NCBI GenBank assembly: GCA_964036295.1
Contig: OZ038469.1
Location: 11,114,067-11,178,066, forward strand
Reading direction: 5' to 3'
Length of the DNA stretch: 64,000 nucleotides
Source of the DNA: Plumapathes pennacea
Taxonomy: Eukaryota; Cnidaria; Anthozoa; Antipatharia; Myriopathidae
Made by a program: the position numbers and the translations under genes. Positions 1 to 12,039 of the stretch are shown here, one piece after another. How positions within the stretch are numbered: the stretch's first letter is position 1; the number at the start of each line of letters is the position of its first letter. Under the pieces are notes generated by a model. That model saw only the letters and a program-made list of their open reading frames with translations, was not told the origin of the DNA and searched no databases.

Positions 1-280
1 CTTAACCTTATTTAAACTCAATCTTCGCAATTGGGAGCAGAGTATCGTATCTGTCCAAAGAAAATCTCCTCCTTTTTGTTCACGTCCGAAAATCCCGCCA
101 TCTTTGTTTTCATGAAGTATTAAAATAATGACGTCATTATTCCGGAATATTCTGGCTATCAAAAAAGGATCCCTCCGTGAGCAGAATAAACGGAATGATA
201 TTATAAATACCCCGGAATAGAAATAGTCCCAAAATGAACGCGCCCTTAGATCAGTGTAGTAAAGAAATTTATACAGAATT

Positions 281-1965
281 AAAAGAAACAGGGAGTTGTG
301 TTTTGCTTTGAAGCTATTATCGCACTGACAATCTGTTTAACATCTGTGGGTTAATGATGTTCGGGAGAAATATGATTTAATAATCGTAAAATTAAAATGT
401 CGTAAACAAACTCCCAGCTGGCCACAACTTGATACAACGCCCGAGAGGCACACATGTTCAAATCATATTTTAAGAGAGTAGAAAAGAAATCATGTTTAAT
501 CTCTTAGTCCAATAAAATATGTTTTTGTAGAAACATATTACGGTTGCTATTTGCGTCCTCTGTTTTACTTTCTTCGTGAGTACTATATGTATAAATGTCC
601 CACCAACCCACAACAATAATTTGGACATTTTAGTCAGTTCTTTTGTGGAAACTTGGTGATAGATTTTGATATGGAATAAATTATCTGTTTAATACCTGTT
701 GGTTCATGACGTGTTCAATGATCGTGTAATTAAAAGATCGTGAACAAAACCCCCAACTGGTACATTCACTACCCGGATGCCACCTACGCGGGGGCACACA
801 TGATATCAGAGCGTAAAAACGAAATATATCAGGATGTTCCTGTTCCATTCTGTTTATCTAGTCCAATAAATTAGTTTCTTTTAAGAACAGAGGTTCATAT
901 TCCGATATACTGTCATTTGCCTTTTTTGTAAAAACCACTGTTACTGTCTTGTGCCTTTGAACATGTACAGTAGATTTTGGTGCTCAATAACGTCAACTGC
1001 AATTTCTATCAATTAGCCCACGTAAAATGGCCAACCTTTAAATAAAGGCAATAAATTAAATCTTACACCTTAGTGGCTAATTTACTTCTAGTCAACATTT
1101 AACGTAACGTACTTATCACTGTAAAAATATCGTATTTTCATAACCGATATTATCCAATTTTGGTCAACAGAATAAACGAAAATTGCTAAATTATTTGTGT
1201 TAAGAAACACGTAATAGACAAAGTAACAGATGGTGCGCTTGCTTTCTTTCAGCAGATAACGATTTACCCACGTACATGCTGCTGAGATGCTATAAATTAT
1301 GCAATCATCAATCCATATCCTAACCTGTTCCTAACTAGCTATCTATAGAATGCCAGTCATAATTGCAAAGCTAGACTCCCGTTGGTAAAGCATTCAAAAG
1401 TACTTTTCTATTGAAGGCCAGAGTTTTTCAAAAGCGCAGTGGCATAATTATAATTTTATCTCACTACACGCCTGTGAGAAATCAAAGGCGGGAAGAAGGC
1501 AATATAAACAAGGCGCGCATTCATTACAGAGCCAGTACAGTGCAGTGCTAGCCAAAGGTTGATATCAAGAATTTGGATAATAATTCAAAAGAAACAGGGA
1601 GTTTTGTTTTGCTTTGAAGCTATTATCGCACTGACAAGCTGTTTAACATCTGTGGGTTAATGATGTTCGGGAGAAATATGATTTAATGATCGTAAAATTA
1701 AAATGTCGTAAACAAACTCCCAGTTGGCCGCAACTTGATACAACGCCTGTGAGGCACACATGTTCAAATCACATTTTAAGAGAGTAGAAACGAAAGAAAT
1801 CATGTTTAATCTCTTAGTCCAATAAAATATGTTTTTGTAGAAACATATTACGGTTGCTATTTGCGTCCTCTGTTTTACTTTCTTCGTAAGCACTACATGT
1901 ATAAATGTCCCACCAACCCACAACAATAATTTGGACATTTTAGTCAGTGCTTTTGTGAAAACTTT
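281..1965. repeat. Tandem UTR-like and promoter-like blocks without coding sequence
   Basis: A block at about 281-655 recurs almost unchanged at 1583-1965, and a more diverged third copy lies at about 680-900. Each carries a CCAATAAA-type poly(A)-like signal near its end, so I read it as a 3' UTR or terminal-exon-like segment. Between the copies, about 1000-1582 resembles the region just upstream of the peptide gene at 2712 (compare about 2030-2711): both contain the words GCCAGTCATAATTG / GTCAGTCATAATTG, TTGAAGGCCAGAG, AATATAAAC and CCAAAGGTTGAT in the same order. The layout suggests old tandem duplicates of a peptide gene whose coding part was lost. No convincing reading frame was found in any copy. 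Confidence 0.6.
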
Positions 1966-2029
1966 GAACATATGTAAAGCTCAATAATAAAAAAAAGTCA
2001 AATACAGCTACTTGTATTTTGTATAGCTC

Positions 2030-2711
2030 CTGTCAGCCTTTCTGCGCAACTTTTATGTGAAAACTTATACTTTAAGTCAATTAATCTTACAAATTAGAAT
2101 CTGATTGACTTAAATTTCATCAAGTCTGTCATTTATCTTGCGTGCATTAAAATAATCAGTCCGCAAAATCTGACGCAACGTACTTTTACACTTTGAAAGT
2201 AACGTATTTTAACATTCAAGCATTCAAAGTTTACTATCAGCTCTTGAATACCGAATTCATGGGTGCTTTGAATTGAATAAAAAGGTCATATTTTGGGCAA
2301 TAGAATAATTTAACGAATATATATGTTGCGAAATTAACTGTGCATTACGTTGCTTTTAAAAATAGACCTTTCTGCTAGCTAACGTCCCGCAGATAACGAA
2401 TTGCCATGCAGCTGTGGGCTGATGAAAGGATTCTATAAAATTATATGAAACCGTCTGTCCTTATAAATATCAAAAACTGTTCCCAACGAGCTATTTATAT
2501 AATGTCAGTCATAATTGTAAAGGTTGCCAATTCCCCCATTCATTTTATTGAAGGCCAGAGGTTTCCAACCAACATACTTCCTTTTCAGACAAAGGCGCTA
2601 AGATGTAATATAAACGAGCCACACTTTGCACTTTCACTCATTGCACTTTCACTTTCATTAGCATTGCTAACCAAAGGTTGATACCAATATTTCAAACTAG
2701 CTGTCGTTACA
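2030..2711 (+). promoter_or_regulatory. Upstream region of the first peptide gene, with TATA-like box
   Basis: The segment just upstream of the ATG at 2712 has a TATA-like AATATAAAC about 100 bp before the start, followed by CT-rich sequence and CCAAAGGTTGAT close to the probable transcription start. The same word order occurs at about 1000-1582, so this upstream region has a tandem paralogue. Homology between the two blocks is seen directly; promoter function is inferred from position. Confidence 0.45.
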
Positions 2712-3188
2712 ATGAAGACCAATGGCTTGATCCTAGCTTTCTTAGCCATCGTATCAGTTTTAATATGTCAAACCGAAGCAGCTGTCGGCTGGGTTCCAGC
2801 CCCAATTCCTGGGTCAGGAAAACGATCGCTGTCTAGGAAATTCTACCAGGCAAGTGATATCGTGGTTTCTTCAACATAAAAAGTAGCAGTTAGACTCAGA
2901 TTGATACAGCAGACATTTGCTCTCTACTACAATTGTATAGGCTCAAGCAAAGCATTGCGTTATTCATAATCAAATTTGTTGTCTCAGGTCTTTTTGTTAG
3001 GAAAACGCGCGATAACTTTGTTTGTTCGTGGATATTAACGCGTTTTGTATATTACTCGAATATTTTAGGTTCAAAGTAAACAGAGCGATAATGGTCGAGG
3101 GGCTTTTGGATCTCTTGATTCTCCACTAGGACGAAAATATTCCTTGGAACCTGTTGAAGATAGTTACGACACCGTAGACTTCCAATAG
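2712..3188 (+). CDS. Small secreted prepropeptide, neuropeptide-like (two exons, 85 aa)
   Basis: I do not recognise a named family. Exon 1 (2712-2849) encodes 46 residues: a clear signal peptide (MKTNGLILAFLAIVSVLICQ, then TEA) followed by a short segment ending in PIPGSGKRSL. The G-K-R is the classic signal for dibasic cleavage and C-terminal amidation of bioactive peptides. Exon 2 (3069-3188) joins in phase 0 after TTTTAG, adds 39 residues including SPLGRKYSLEP (a second G-R-K site), and ends at TAG. The donor is CAG/GCAAGT, a GC-AG intron; reading on without splicing meets a stop after two codons. The acidic tail lacks cysteines. The GKRSL motif just before the end of exon 1, and the phase-0 intron, recur in the gene at 5043-6080, which suggests paralogy. 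The secreted-precursor reading is firm; the neuropeptide role is inference. Confidence 0.7.
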
Positions 3189-3748
3189 ACTGGGCTCCCG
3201 CATTGGATCAACCTTATTTGGATTGTCGAACTATTGCATAGTTAGCACCGAAAAATTCGCTTCTTGGAATTTGTTTAGCCATTGTGATGTATAGTGCTTG
3301 TAAAAATTGCTCTTCTTTATTCATATCCGATTGGTGTACGATTAAAATGTTAAAAAAATAATGCCCAAGTTTCCTTTTTTCTATTTTTTACTTATTTAAT
3401 TGTTTTTTTTTTTTTTTTTTTTTAGTTTGTTTGATTTTCCCAACTTCCATATTGGCGACCCAAACAAGACAACTTTGAGAGTGAAACTCGCGCTCTGGCC
3501 GCTTGAAAACTAAGTTTATAACAGAGAACAACCTTATATTACTATAACGTGACTGTATAAATACAGTCATTGCACAAAAGTGGAAACGACGACAAACTAA
3601 CTCAATATTGCAGTTTTTGTAGTTCGCGCAACGCTTGTATAAAACCTCAAATTTTAGGCAAGAATCTCAATACATTTTCTATGACATAGATTGTCAGCAC
3701 AAGAAAATCGGGCCTTGCACATGATGTAAAATTTTACCTCGAGTTAGG
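3189..3748. other. Downstream non-coding stretch with poly-T tract
   Basis: No gene is seen here. The 3' UTR of the peptide gene probably lies within the first 170 bases (AT-rich, AATAAT near 3356). A run of about 21 T occupies 3403-3423. The remainder is AT-rich and without recognisable features. Confidence 0.4.
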
Positions 3749-4165
3749 CATTAAAGTGCACATAAGCACAAAAATTATATCTTTACATGACGGAAATGTG
3801 TTGACTATTAGAATAAGTCTGCGTTTTAACGCTGCGCCTTTGAGTTATCAAGGTTTATATTTTGAATATGGTAATGACGTGATGTCAAAGAAGGAACAAT
3901 TCATTATACAAAATCTTGTTGGTTGAATTTTGTATAAATGATTTTACCAAATATTTTGTATGAATCTGAAAACAGTTCCAATCACGAAGAGAAAGAAATA
4001 ACATGAAATTACTCCTTTGACGTCACGTCATTACCATATTCGAAATATAAACATCTATGACTTGTAGGCGCAATGTTGAAACACAGAAATAATCTAATAG
4101 TCAACTATTTACTTTATGTAGAATCGATTATGAAGATATCATTTTTGGGCTTATGTGCACTTTAA
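3749..4165. mobile_element. MITE with TIRs starting TTAAAGTGCACATAAGC
   Basis: The two ends are inverted copies: TTAAAGTGCACATAAGC at the left, GCTTATGTGCACTTTAA at the right. Similarity continues inward, for example AATATGGTAATGACGTGATG facing ACGTCACGTCATTACCATAT. The element is about 417 bp and non-coding, as expected of a non-autonomous DNA transposon. The superfamily is not assigned; TTAA at both edges would fit a piggyBac-type target. Confidence 0.75.
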
Positions 4166-5042
4166 AACAGTACTAGTAATAGTGACGAACGCTGGCCAAC
4201 GAAAATGACGCCAATAAGCCATTTGCACGGTGCCGTAAACCGGCCAGTATCGTTAATCAGTGAAATCGTTTTTTTTTTTTTCTTGAGGTTTGATTTAACT
4301 ATTGACAATCCTAAAAACGTTAGTACTGTAATATTGTGTGATACCGTAGGTGCTCTAATAAATCCCGCCTCCCAAATGAGACCTCTCTCTGCAAGGTCAG
4401 TTTTTATATAAGCCCTCTATAATAAGCTCTCACATTTTCATGACAAGGAAACCGGAAACAAGCTGATTTTTGCTGCATATCTCGTATATAGATGCTTTGG
4501 TGATTTTAGTTCCTTTTATAACATTTCAGCATAAAATGTATTGGACTAATTGATGGATTAATTTGCTCTCCTCGTAAAGCCCAATAGGGTATATTGGGAG
4601 TCCCTGCTATATAAGAGAGATATAGAAGAAACTTGTAAAAATATAGTTATACTATTTGGGCAGAAACAAAGATTGATTGATTGAAAAGAAAAACATATAC
4701 AAAATGGAGCACATAGATTTATATCATAAAATGTTTTTGTCTGATTAAGTAGAATGATGAAACGGCTACTACAGAGACAGTGCAGTTTGATATTTGTATC
4801 TTCATATTGATGAAGGATTCGATTAATACAGACGAACTAAGATAAAATTGTTGAGAAGCTTAAATATTTGTGTTTGGTTTATTTCTTCCTTTCTACGTTA
4901 GCTTCTAATGGCATGACAGGATAAAAGTGACACTGCATCGGGTCGATGCGTGAATATGGTGGAATCCCAGAGGATCGAATTGTATATTTTATCCATCTTT
5001 GGTTTTTCAGTAATCCATATTGAGATATTCACTTCTCACAAG

Positions 5043-6080
5043 CTAAAGGCAATCACGGATGTATATATAGCAATAATCGACTGATATGCTGTTGGGGACG
5101 CCGTGTGGATATTCAAAATCCCTCTTTCCAGACATTTCCTCGTCACAAAAGGCTCTGTAAACGTCACATCGTGCTGCTGTAATGCTTCTCCGACTCTGTG
5201 ACAGAAAGATAAATGAAACAATCAACATAGTACAAAGAAGTAGCGATATCTTGATCATGACCTATTCTGTAATTTTGTCTTTACAAGAAAAAGCTACAAT
5301 ATTGACTGAAACTTTAATCAACTATGGAGCAAGAAAACTACAAGCTTGGACCAAATATTGAGAGAGTCACTAATTATACGTCATCTACTTTGTCCCATTT
5401 CCCTACTTCTTTCAATGTTGTAAGTAACGAAATGTTAAACACTGTGGATATTGATCTGCATTCAACCGACTAAACTGCGGGTTTCAACATATTATCCTAA
5501 CGCTTATATGCGAGGGGATGGGAAGAAATCTTACTTGTTTACAGTTTTGCCTAGTGTGGTTATAGAAAAAGAATAATTCAGACCAAAGATAAAATTTATC
5601 GATCAAAACCATATTCATTTGTTGGAACTATTTATGCTGTGGATATAACGATACATTTCAATTTTTCTCTCAGGTCCTGAACATGATGTTTAGAAAATAC
5701 ACAAACAATCAAACTTCCAAAAAGAGTAAATCGTGTAAGGCCTTCTTCTTAATTTGAATCAGATAACTGTCGGTTTTTGTCAAATCGTCTCTTCCTTCAA
5801 CCAACTTTTTTTGTTGGAAGTAAAAATTTACTCAAGGTTAAAAAAAGTATGGCGACCCTTACAAATGAAGTAGAAGTTCTAAGCATAGGGAGTCACAACC
5901 GTGACTTCTAAGGAACCGAACCATCCGTATCAATAATAGCTGTAAATCAGTGGTTTAACTTACTTGAAGTCTGACTAGACTTCGTTTGCCAGATGGAAAG
6001 GCAGTTGCTTGGTGTTGTAGCACGGCAACACACAGAAACAGCAACAACATTAGAGCTCCCTTGTTTTGTGTTAGATTCAT
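5043..6080 (-). CDS. Small secreted peptide precursor with four-cysteine C-terminal domain (two exons, 89 aa)
   Basis: Exon 1 (6080-5964) encodes 39 residues with a strong signal peptide (MNLTQNKGALMLLLFLCVAV...) followed by FPSGKRSLVRLQ. The GKRSL block matches that of the gene at 2712-3188, and the donor is CAA/GTAAGT in phase 0. Exon 2 (5195-5043) starts after TCTGTCACAG and encodes 50 residues. It opens with SRRS, carries cysteines in C-x6-C and C-x5-C pairs (CDVYRAFC and CYIYIRDC), has an internal GKR, and ends with DCL and stop. Two cysteine pairs between basic cleavage sites suggest a disulfide-folded secreted peptide released by proprotein convertases. No named family is recognised; a hormone, antimicrobial or other defensive peptide are all possible. 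The gene runs opposite to its neighbour at 2712. Confidence 0.7.
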
Positions 6081-6239
6081 CTTGACGGCAGTAGAGTATC
6101 GTAGTTGTAACCGATAGTAGAGGTGTTTCTCAGAAGAGGCTGCTTCTTTGGAAGTCAGTGCTTAATAAAGACCGCCGATGCATTGATGAAGCTTTTTAAT
6201 TGTTTCTGTCAAAAAGGGCCCTGAAAACAGGATATAAAT

Positions 6240-8412
6240 GAAGGCGTATGCTAACAGCCGAGTGAAAGCGGAAAGTTAATAGACTATTGGTGAAGTGTAG
6301 AGTGTAATTCATTATTTAGCAGAATCAGGAAATTGCGCGGTCAAATGGTATCTTATTTCACAGCTACAAACGCCGAAAATTTATTGTGCAGACTGATTTT
6401 TTACCATAAAATGCATGTATTGTACTATTTTTAGCAACCATTTTGGCTTTCAAATTACCAAACGAATTGTTATCATTTGATGAAGGCGTTGGATATTAAG
6501 TATAATGAGGCTTCCTTTGATTTTGAAGATGCGACACGATAGCCGATTCTCTGACTTCCTACCGCAGCATATTCGGGTTCTGTTCTTTCAAATGAATCAG
6601 ATCTGACAGGTTTGAGTTTTTAATACTTATTACTGTTCCAAATCAATACATCTGCTTAAAGGTATAAAGAGTGAAAAAAGTCAAGAGCTAAATATATCAG
6701 TCCTAAATACATATACAAGTAATTCGACGAAACCAGGGTAACTGCGTGCTTTGTATAAATAAAAGAGTTTCGGTGACATTTAACGTGAAGTAAAATATCG
6801 AAGGAAAATAAATACTGTAGATTTGAAACGTAAAATTAGAATGAATTGCGTTCACAATTAAAAAATAATAATAATGAACTTGCCTCACAATAAATTCATG
6901 TAATTGAATCTCTCCAGGCGGAATTGTGAGCCAAAACTGATGTTTTGGTGAGTATTAAACTGGTACTAAAAATATTCACAAAAGTCATAAACTTTGCGTT
7001 CTTTTCTTCAAATATCGAATGGAATTTTCTTTAAAATGTGCTAATTCAAAGGATTTTACCTAACGAATGATACAGTGTGTGCTTGTCTTAGCGGGTCCTG
7101 CCTGTTCGACTGCTGACTTCAATCCATTATCACTGTTTGAATTTTATATATTTTGGTGCAGCTGTGTCCCAACAATTGTTTGATAAGAAAATGTAGGTGT
7201 GACAGAAGAAGAAGAAGATAGTCATTTGGTATGAACCTATATTTTAGGGTAGATTTTCAAACCGCAGGATTTAATCTTGTATGCCTAGAGATCGTATATA
7301 TTCAGCACCTGTGACCATATAAACCGACAACACACGGAAGCTACAATATGACAAAGCTACTGTTTAATTAAATCGAGTCCCACACAAAAACTAATTTAAC
7401 ATACGTTCGCCTCAGAACTTATTACTTCACTGCGTACAAGAAATTTGACACAATGTTGTCACAATAGTTTTAAAATGATCTCGAGACAACAATTTTTTTC
7501 CGCCAAAATTAACCTAGTACTGGGAAGATTACCGCAGAAATTATTGAAAATACACGTTTTGTATCTAATTCATTTCTCATCCGTCTCTTTGATAAAACCT
7601 TGGTTCAATTTGTCACTTATCGCAGCCCATCGTAGGGTGCAGTCGGCACATGCAACATTCCATGTCCGTTCTGTGCACCTCTGTTTGTTCTAAGTAGGTC
7701 CGAGATTGTTACGGAAATGAATTTTAGCTTTGTTCAATATATCCTAACGACTATAATGAAAAGCTTGATATCAAGCATGGATTGAGTCAGGCGTGAAACA
7801 GCTGCAAAGTGAAGTTGGAGGGCGTTTGCGCTTTCAATGGTTAAATGACGGCTCGTAATGAGCCAGACGTGATCAGGTGTGTACCCCAGCTTCTCGTGGC
7901 GGCCGAAAGAAGAAACAAGAAATTAGTGAAAACACAAAACTCCAGCGAGAGGGCCAAGGACATATTGAGATTTAAACTTGTTTAAACTCAGGGCCCGGTC
8001 TTTAACAGCTCGATTAATAACCTAACCCAGGATTAATCAAATTCTTTTCCTCGATTTCTTGACCAAGAAAATGCAAAATTTTGATAAAAGAAAAAGGTTA
8101 GCTCTCACCTTTCAAAACGTTTTTATGCTACCGGTTCTTGCTCTGAAGGGATATGATTTTGTTTCATTCTTATGTGAGACAAAGAATTCATAGGATGACA
8201 AGAAGAATTGTGAGAATTTCTACAGTTTGATGAACTAAAGAACATTTATATTCTAGATATCTAATCAGTTAACGGCAAAATAAGTTCACTTCTTTGGGAT
8301 ATCACTCGTTCAGACATTTCTCAAAAACACACACACTGTAATGTATTTAACTGAACGATTTAAACTTTTGACAGACAGAGTCATAACGATTTGTTGCAGA
8401 GGTTTCTTTTTT
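6240..8412. other. Gene-poor AT-rich interval
   Basis: I see no supportable gene. Segments around 7990-8110, with the words GGGCCCGGTCTTTAACAGCTC and GGATTAATCAAA, resemble the repeat segments near 22540 and 57450 and are probably old MITE or SINE remnants. Possible frames of 60-100 codons here lack signal peptides, domains and good splice sites. Confidence 0.35.
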
Positions 8413-8632
8413 GCGGTGGAAATAATGTGGGTTTCGCTAAACAATAATGCTTTTGGTACAGTTTGGGCTTGTACTTCATGACTTAAATTTGGTTCGATAG
8501 GTAGGGAATGTAAACAAAAGTTGCGGTGGAAATAATGTGGGTTTCGCTAAACAATAATGCTTTTGGTACAGTTTGGGCTTGTACTTGATGACTCAAATTT
8601 GGTTCGATAGATAGGGAATGTAAACAAAAGCC
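8413..8632. repeat. Two-copy tandem duplication, 110-bp unit
   Basis: A 110-bp unit beginning GCGGTGGAAATAATGTGGG occurs at 8413 and again at 8523. The copies differ at only a few positions (for example TTCATGACTTAAAT versus TTGATGACTCAAAT). The high identity indicates a recent local duplication. No coding function is apparent. Confidence 0.9.
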
Positions 8633-8639
8633 CTTTCTC

Positions 8640-11330
8640 CTGAGGAAAATGTACATTAAAAATATATGGCATGTACGCACTTGTAAAGCCATCGACGTTC
8701 GAATGCGGCTTTCAACACAGTCAGACAATAAAACGAGCGGTGCTTTAGAATCCAGCCCGGGGCACTTAATATTCGTAAGCACATTGTGTGTGCATCGCAT
8801 TAATATTTATCTTATAGCAGTCTGAAACTGATTTAGATTTACATCTGATCAAAAGTTACCAGCGAAACAAGATATATCGCTCAGTTTTGAGTTACAAGTC
8901 CGAAGCAGTATATGTAACTCGCATTGTGTCACTTCTCAGTTCAGTGACTTTAGGAAATTAAATAACTTTATATGCGTTAAAATTAATTTGAAGATATATG
9001 TTAAATTTACTTATATCCGGGGTATTCTTCGCGATGAAACGTTATATATGCTAATGTAAAATCTCGCTTCTCTTTTCTTTAATTTCACAATGAGATTCTA
9101 AAAACTTTTATAATTCCCTCATGGAGCACGTTTAAGTGAAAACTTTTTTATCGATCTAATTCCCTTGTTGCAAAACGGAGGTAATATGTTGTGATCTAAG
9201 CTAGGCGTATACGATCTAGAATCCATGCCACAATGATTGAAACACTCCATTGTCACTGCCGCGCTCACTGCTTCTTCTCTCAACCAACTTTCCTTTGAAC
9301 AGTGCTTGTTTTAAAATGAGTGTGATTTGCAATGATTCAAACTTTGCTATGGGAAAGGGTCGGCTAGCTCAGAAGAATAGTTTTAGTTGTAATCTTCTAC
9401 ACATTTTCAACGTGTTAAACTACAAGCGCGCATTCATTATAGAATATCTGAGACGCGTGTTGTTGGGAATAATTGCAAGTTTGTCTGTCAAGTAAATATA
9501 TCTGCTGAGTATTTTGTTCACAATTGCGTTATGGCAAAAAGAAGCAGTTTACCACTCTTCCCGCATACTTTTGTCATCAGGTGGCCCGCCAAAACGTCTT
9601 AGCCTCGCCCATGATAGTGAAAGTGAAGTACAGTCTCACGTCAATGCTTTGCGCGCCTAGTCACTGTCAGCGGCCATCTTCGCTCATATGGAGAGCGGAC
9701 TCAAACTCAAAATATACATTGAATGTGGCACAAAAGACTGTCAGATCGATCAATCACCAAGTAGGCACCTCGAGAAAGGAGTTCCCGGATGTAAGTACAT
9801 AAAACACATAGGTGCGCAAACTTCAACATCGAGAGAAATTATTTAAGACATTTGAAGTTACTTTTGTTGTTATTTAAACTGACTGAAGTGGCCAGAAATC
9901 AATGGACAGCCATCGCACGGTAGTTCCACTTGTATAAATGCATTTTCTAGATTTCGTGTTTAAAATGTTTTATTACGTTTCAAGTCAGACTATTATTAGG
10001 TTAATTTACGCGTGTAAAATCGCCGACTTCCTACAGCTACTTCCATGCTCGGCAGCGCTGTTGCTAATTACTGTCTTAATTTTCTTAGCCGTCTAATCAT
10101 TTCCATTTCAGATACAGATTGTATTATACTTATACTTCTAGTTTTATTCCATGCCATACGTTTAAAATGCCTAATATTATTTATGGGACTGATATAAGAT
10201 AATACAAAAGAAATCCACATTGGTTAATTTTTTATCAGAAAATGGTACAGCTTGGACATTGTAATATGGAAATGAGTAAAAATTGTAGTAACTCGTAATA
10301 AATTTCGTTACTATTTTCAGGAAAAGTACTTTTAATAGTAAATGGACATAAACATTACATTTACAATAACAAATTAATGATGACAGTATATCAGAATTTA
10401 AAGCAAACCCTAATGGTCAACCAGAACATTTGTTTACGAATTGGCGCAAAAGGAGAAAAATATTTTATACTTAGTGATTTTTTTGTAAAGGATTTTTCTA
10501 TCTTGTTTGAAGCTATATTTTATCATGCTCTGCTACTACAAACTATAGTTTTTCATAGTGCTTTTACGCACATTCATGAACCTCAAACATTGGCTTATAA
10601 ATATAATTCCTTGCTTCTAGAGGTTCAGCTGGTTTTTTCTACAAGTGTTAAATATGCAATAAATCGACACTATCAAAATGAAAATACATCATATTTGTTG
10701 GTTTCTTTAATATCAATCGGGCAATATGAAATTTATAGCAGGTAAACTTCCCAGTTCAATTTCCAGACTTTAATATTTTTTGGGGAGACGTGCATAGAAT
10801 TTATTTAAAGCTTGTATTGTATGGTAAACTCTCTCCAACCAGCTTAGGAAGTCACCCTTTTTAAAACAATCCTATTAAGCACTTGACCTACATTTAATCC
10901 GGGAGGCCACTGATTAACATTTTAAACCTTTTACTGTTAAGTCATGTAATTTCTGTATAACATGAATTAACATGTATTAATGAGAATAAAAAAAAAACAA
11001 AAAAAACAAAAAACAAAAAAACAAAAAAACAACAACAACAACAACAAAAAAAACACAGAAATCGTAGACTCCATTTAACAATAACGCAAGCACTGCTACT
11101 AAAATTAAAGCTTTCATTTGAGTGATCACATACACCATTAGGTTTCATTTCACAAATATGCATGGATTCAGGAATTTAACCTTTTTCTTTGTTGAGTCAA
11201 ACTCGCCCATAATATGTACAGTGAAATGGTTTAAGTTTTACATACTAAGGTAATAATTATTTTGGTCTCACGGGAACTTGCACCATACGACAAATTAAAA
11301 TCGACTTTTAAAGCTACAATCTACTTAGAA
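8640..11330. other. Gene-poor AT-rich interval with A/CA-rich simple repeats
   Basis: No gene is supported. Positions 10987-11055 are an A-rich tract with interspersed C, partly (CAA)n. A possible frame at 10377-10745 has no recognisable motif and a composition like its surroundings, so I leave it unannotated. Confidence 0.35.
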
Positions 11331-11392
11331 AGACAGAGTATATAAACAGTACATAAAGATAAGAAAACTAAGAATCTCCTCACAACGTAAAG

Positions 11393-11918
11393 ATGTCTGC
11401 CAAAGCAAGCGTGTTCGTCTTCCTGAATTTCGTCGTACTCGGTATGATTCTGGTGCAAGAGACAGAAGGATTCCTAGCTGGGATAACCAGTAATGGAGCC
11501 ACGGGACGCAAGCGTGCTTTTGAGTACAACAACGAGGATCTCCCAGCAAGGGAAGTAAAGGAAAAAGGACAAGGTAAAACTACCTCGATTTGTTTTAAAT
11601 TTTGTTATCTGCCGGCTGATCTACTAAATAGCTACACGAAGTAAAAGAAGAGTAAGTTACGTTCAGATATATGGAGTATCTATGATCAGTAGTATTTCTA
11701 GTTGGTTCTATCAATAACTTCATGTTCTGATAAGTTGCTGAGTGTACGTTTTACAAGAAGAAACAATTTCATTAATTTTTAGTTTGCTTGTGTGTTTTCT
11801 TCGAATGTATTTACTTCGTTTTACTTTGCTTAGTTTATCCTGTTTATTCATTTTAGGGATAATGCTACCCAGACCTGTTCAAAGAGCCATTGCCAAAGAA
11901 TTTTACAGAGATCAATAA
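11393..11918 (+). CDS. Small secreted prepropeptide with RKR site (two exons, 80 aa)
   Basis: Exon 1 (11393-11573) encodes a signal peptide (MSAKASVFVFLNFVVLGMIL, then VQETEG) followed by FLAGITSNGATGRKRAFEY. The G-RKR is a strong tribasic proprotein-convertase site whose glycine would allow amidation. The exon ends in phase 1 at CAAG/GTAAAA. Exon 2 (11857-11918) begins after TTCATTTTAG, continues in frame (GIMLPRPVQRAIAKEFYRDQ) and stops at TAA. A TATA box (GTATATAAAC) lies about 55 bp before the ATG, and an AAAATAAAATATG poly(A)-like signal lies about 110 bp after the stop. There are no cysteines. It resembles the other short precursors here in size and layout but differs in intron phase, so it may be only distantly related. 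A peptide hormone or neuropeptide precursor is the best guess. Confidence 0.65.
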
Positions 11919-12039
11919 ACCTGATGAAGCGAGATGTCGTCGGCCCAGGAATATTCTGCTTGATCAATGTGCATCCAACAGTGAAACAGCATAAATGTCC
12001 AAGTATTGCTTGAATGTTTAAAATAAAATATGTTCTTCA

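Noticed and set aside
1657-1971. A 104-codon minus-strand frame in the UTR-like block
   Set aside because: It is not conserved in the other copies of the block and shows no protein features.
10377-10745. A 122-codon frame
   Set aside because: No signal peptide, domain, promoter or splice context; composition equals the AT-rich surroundings.
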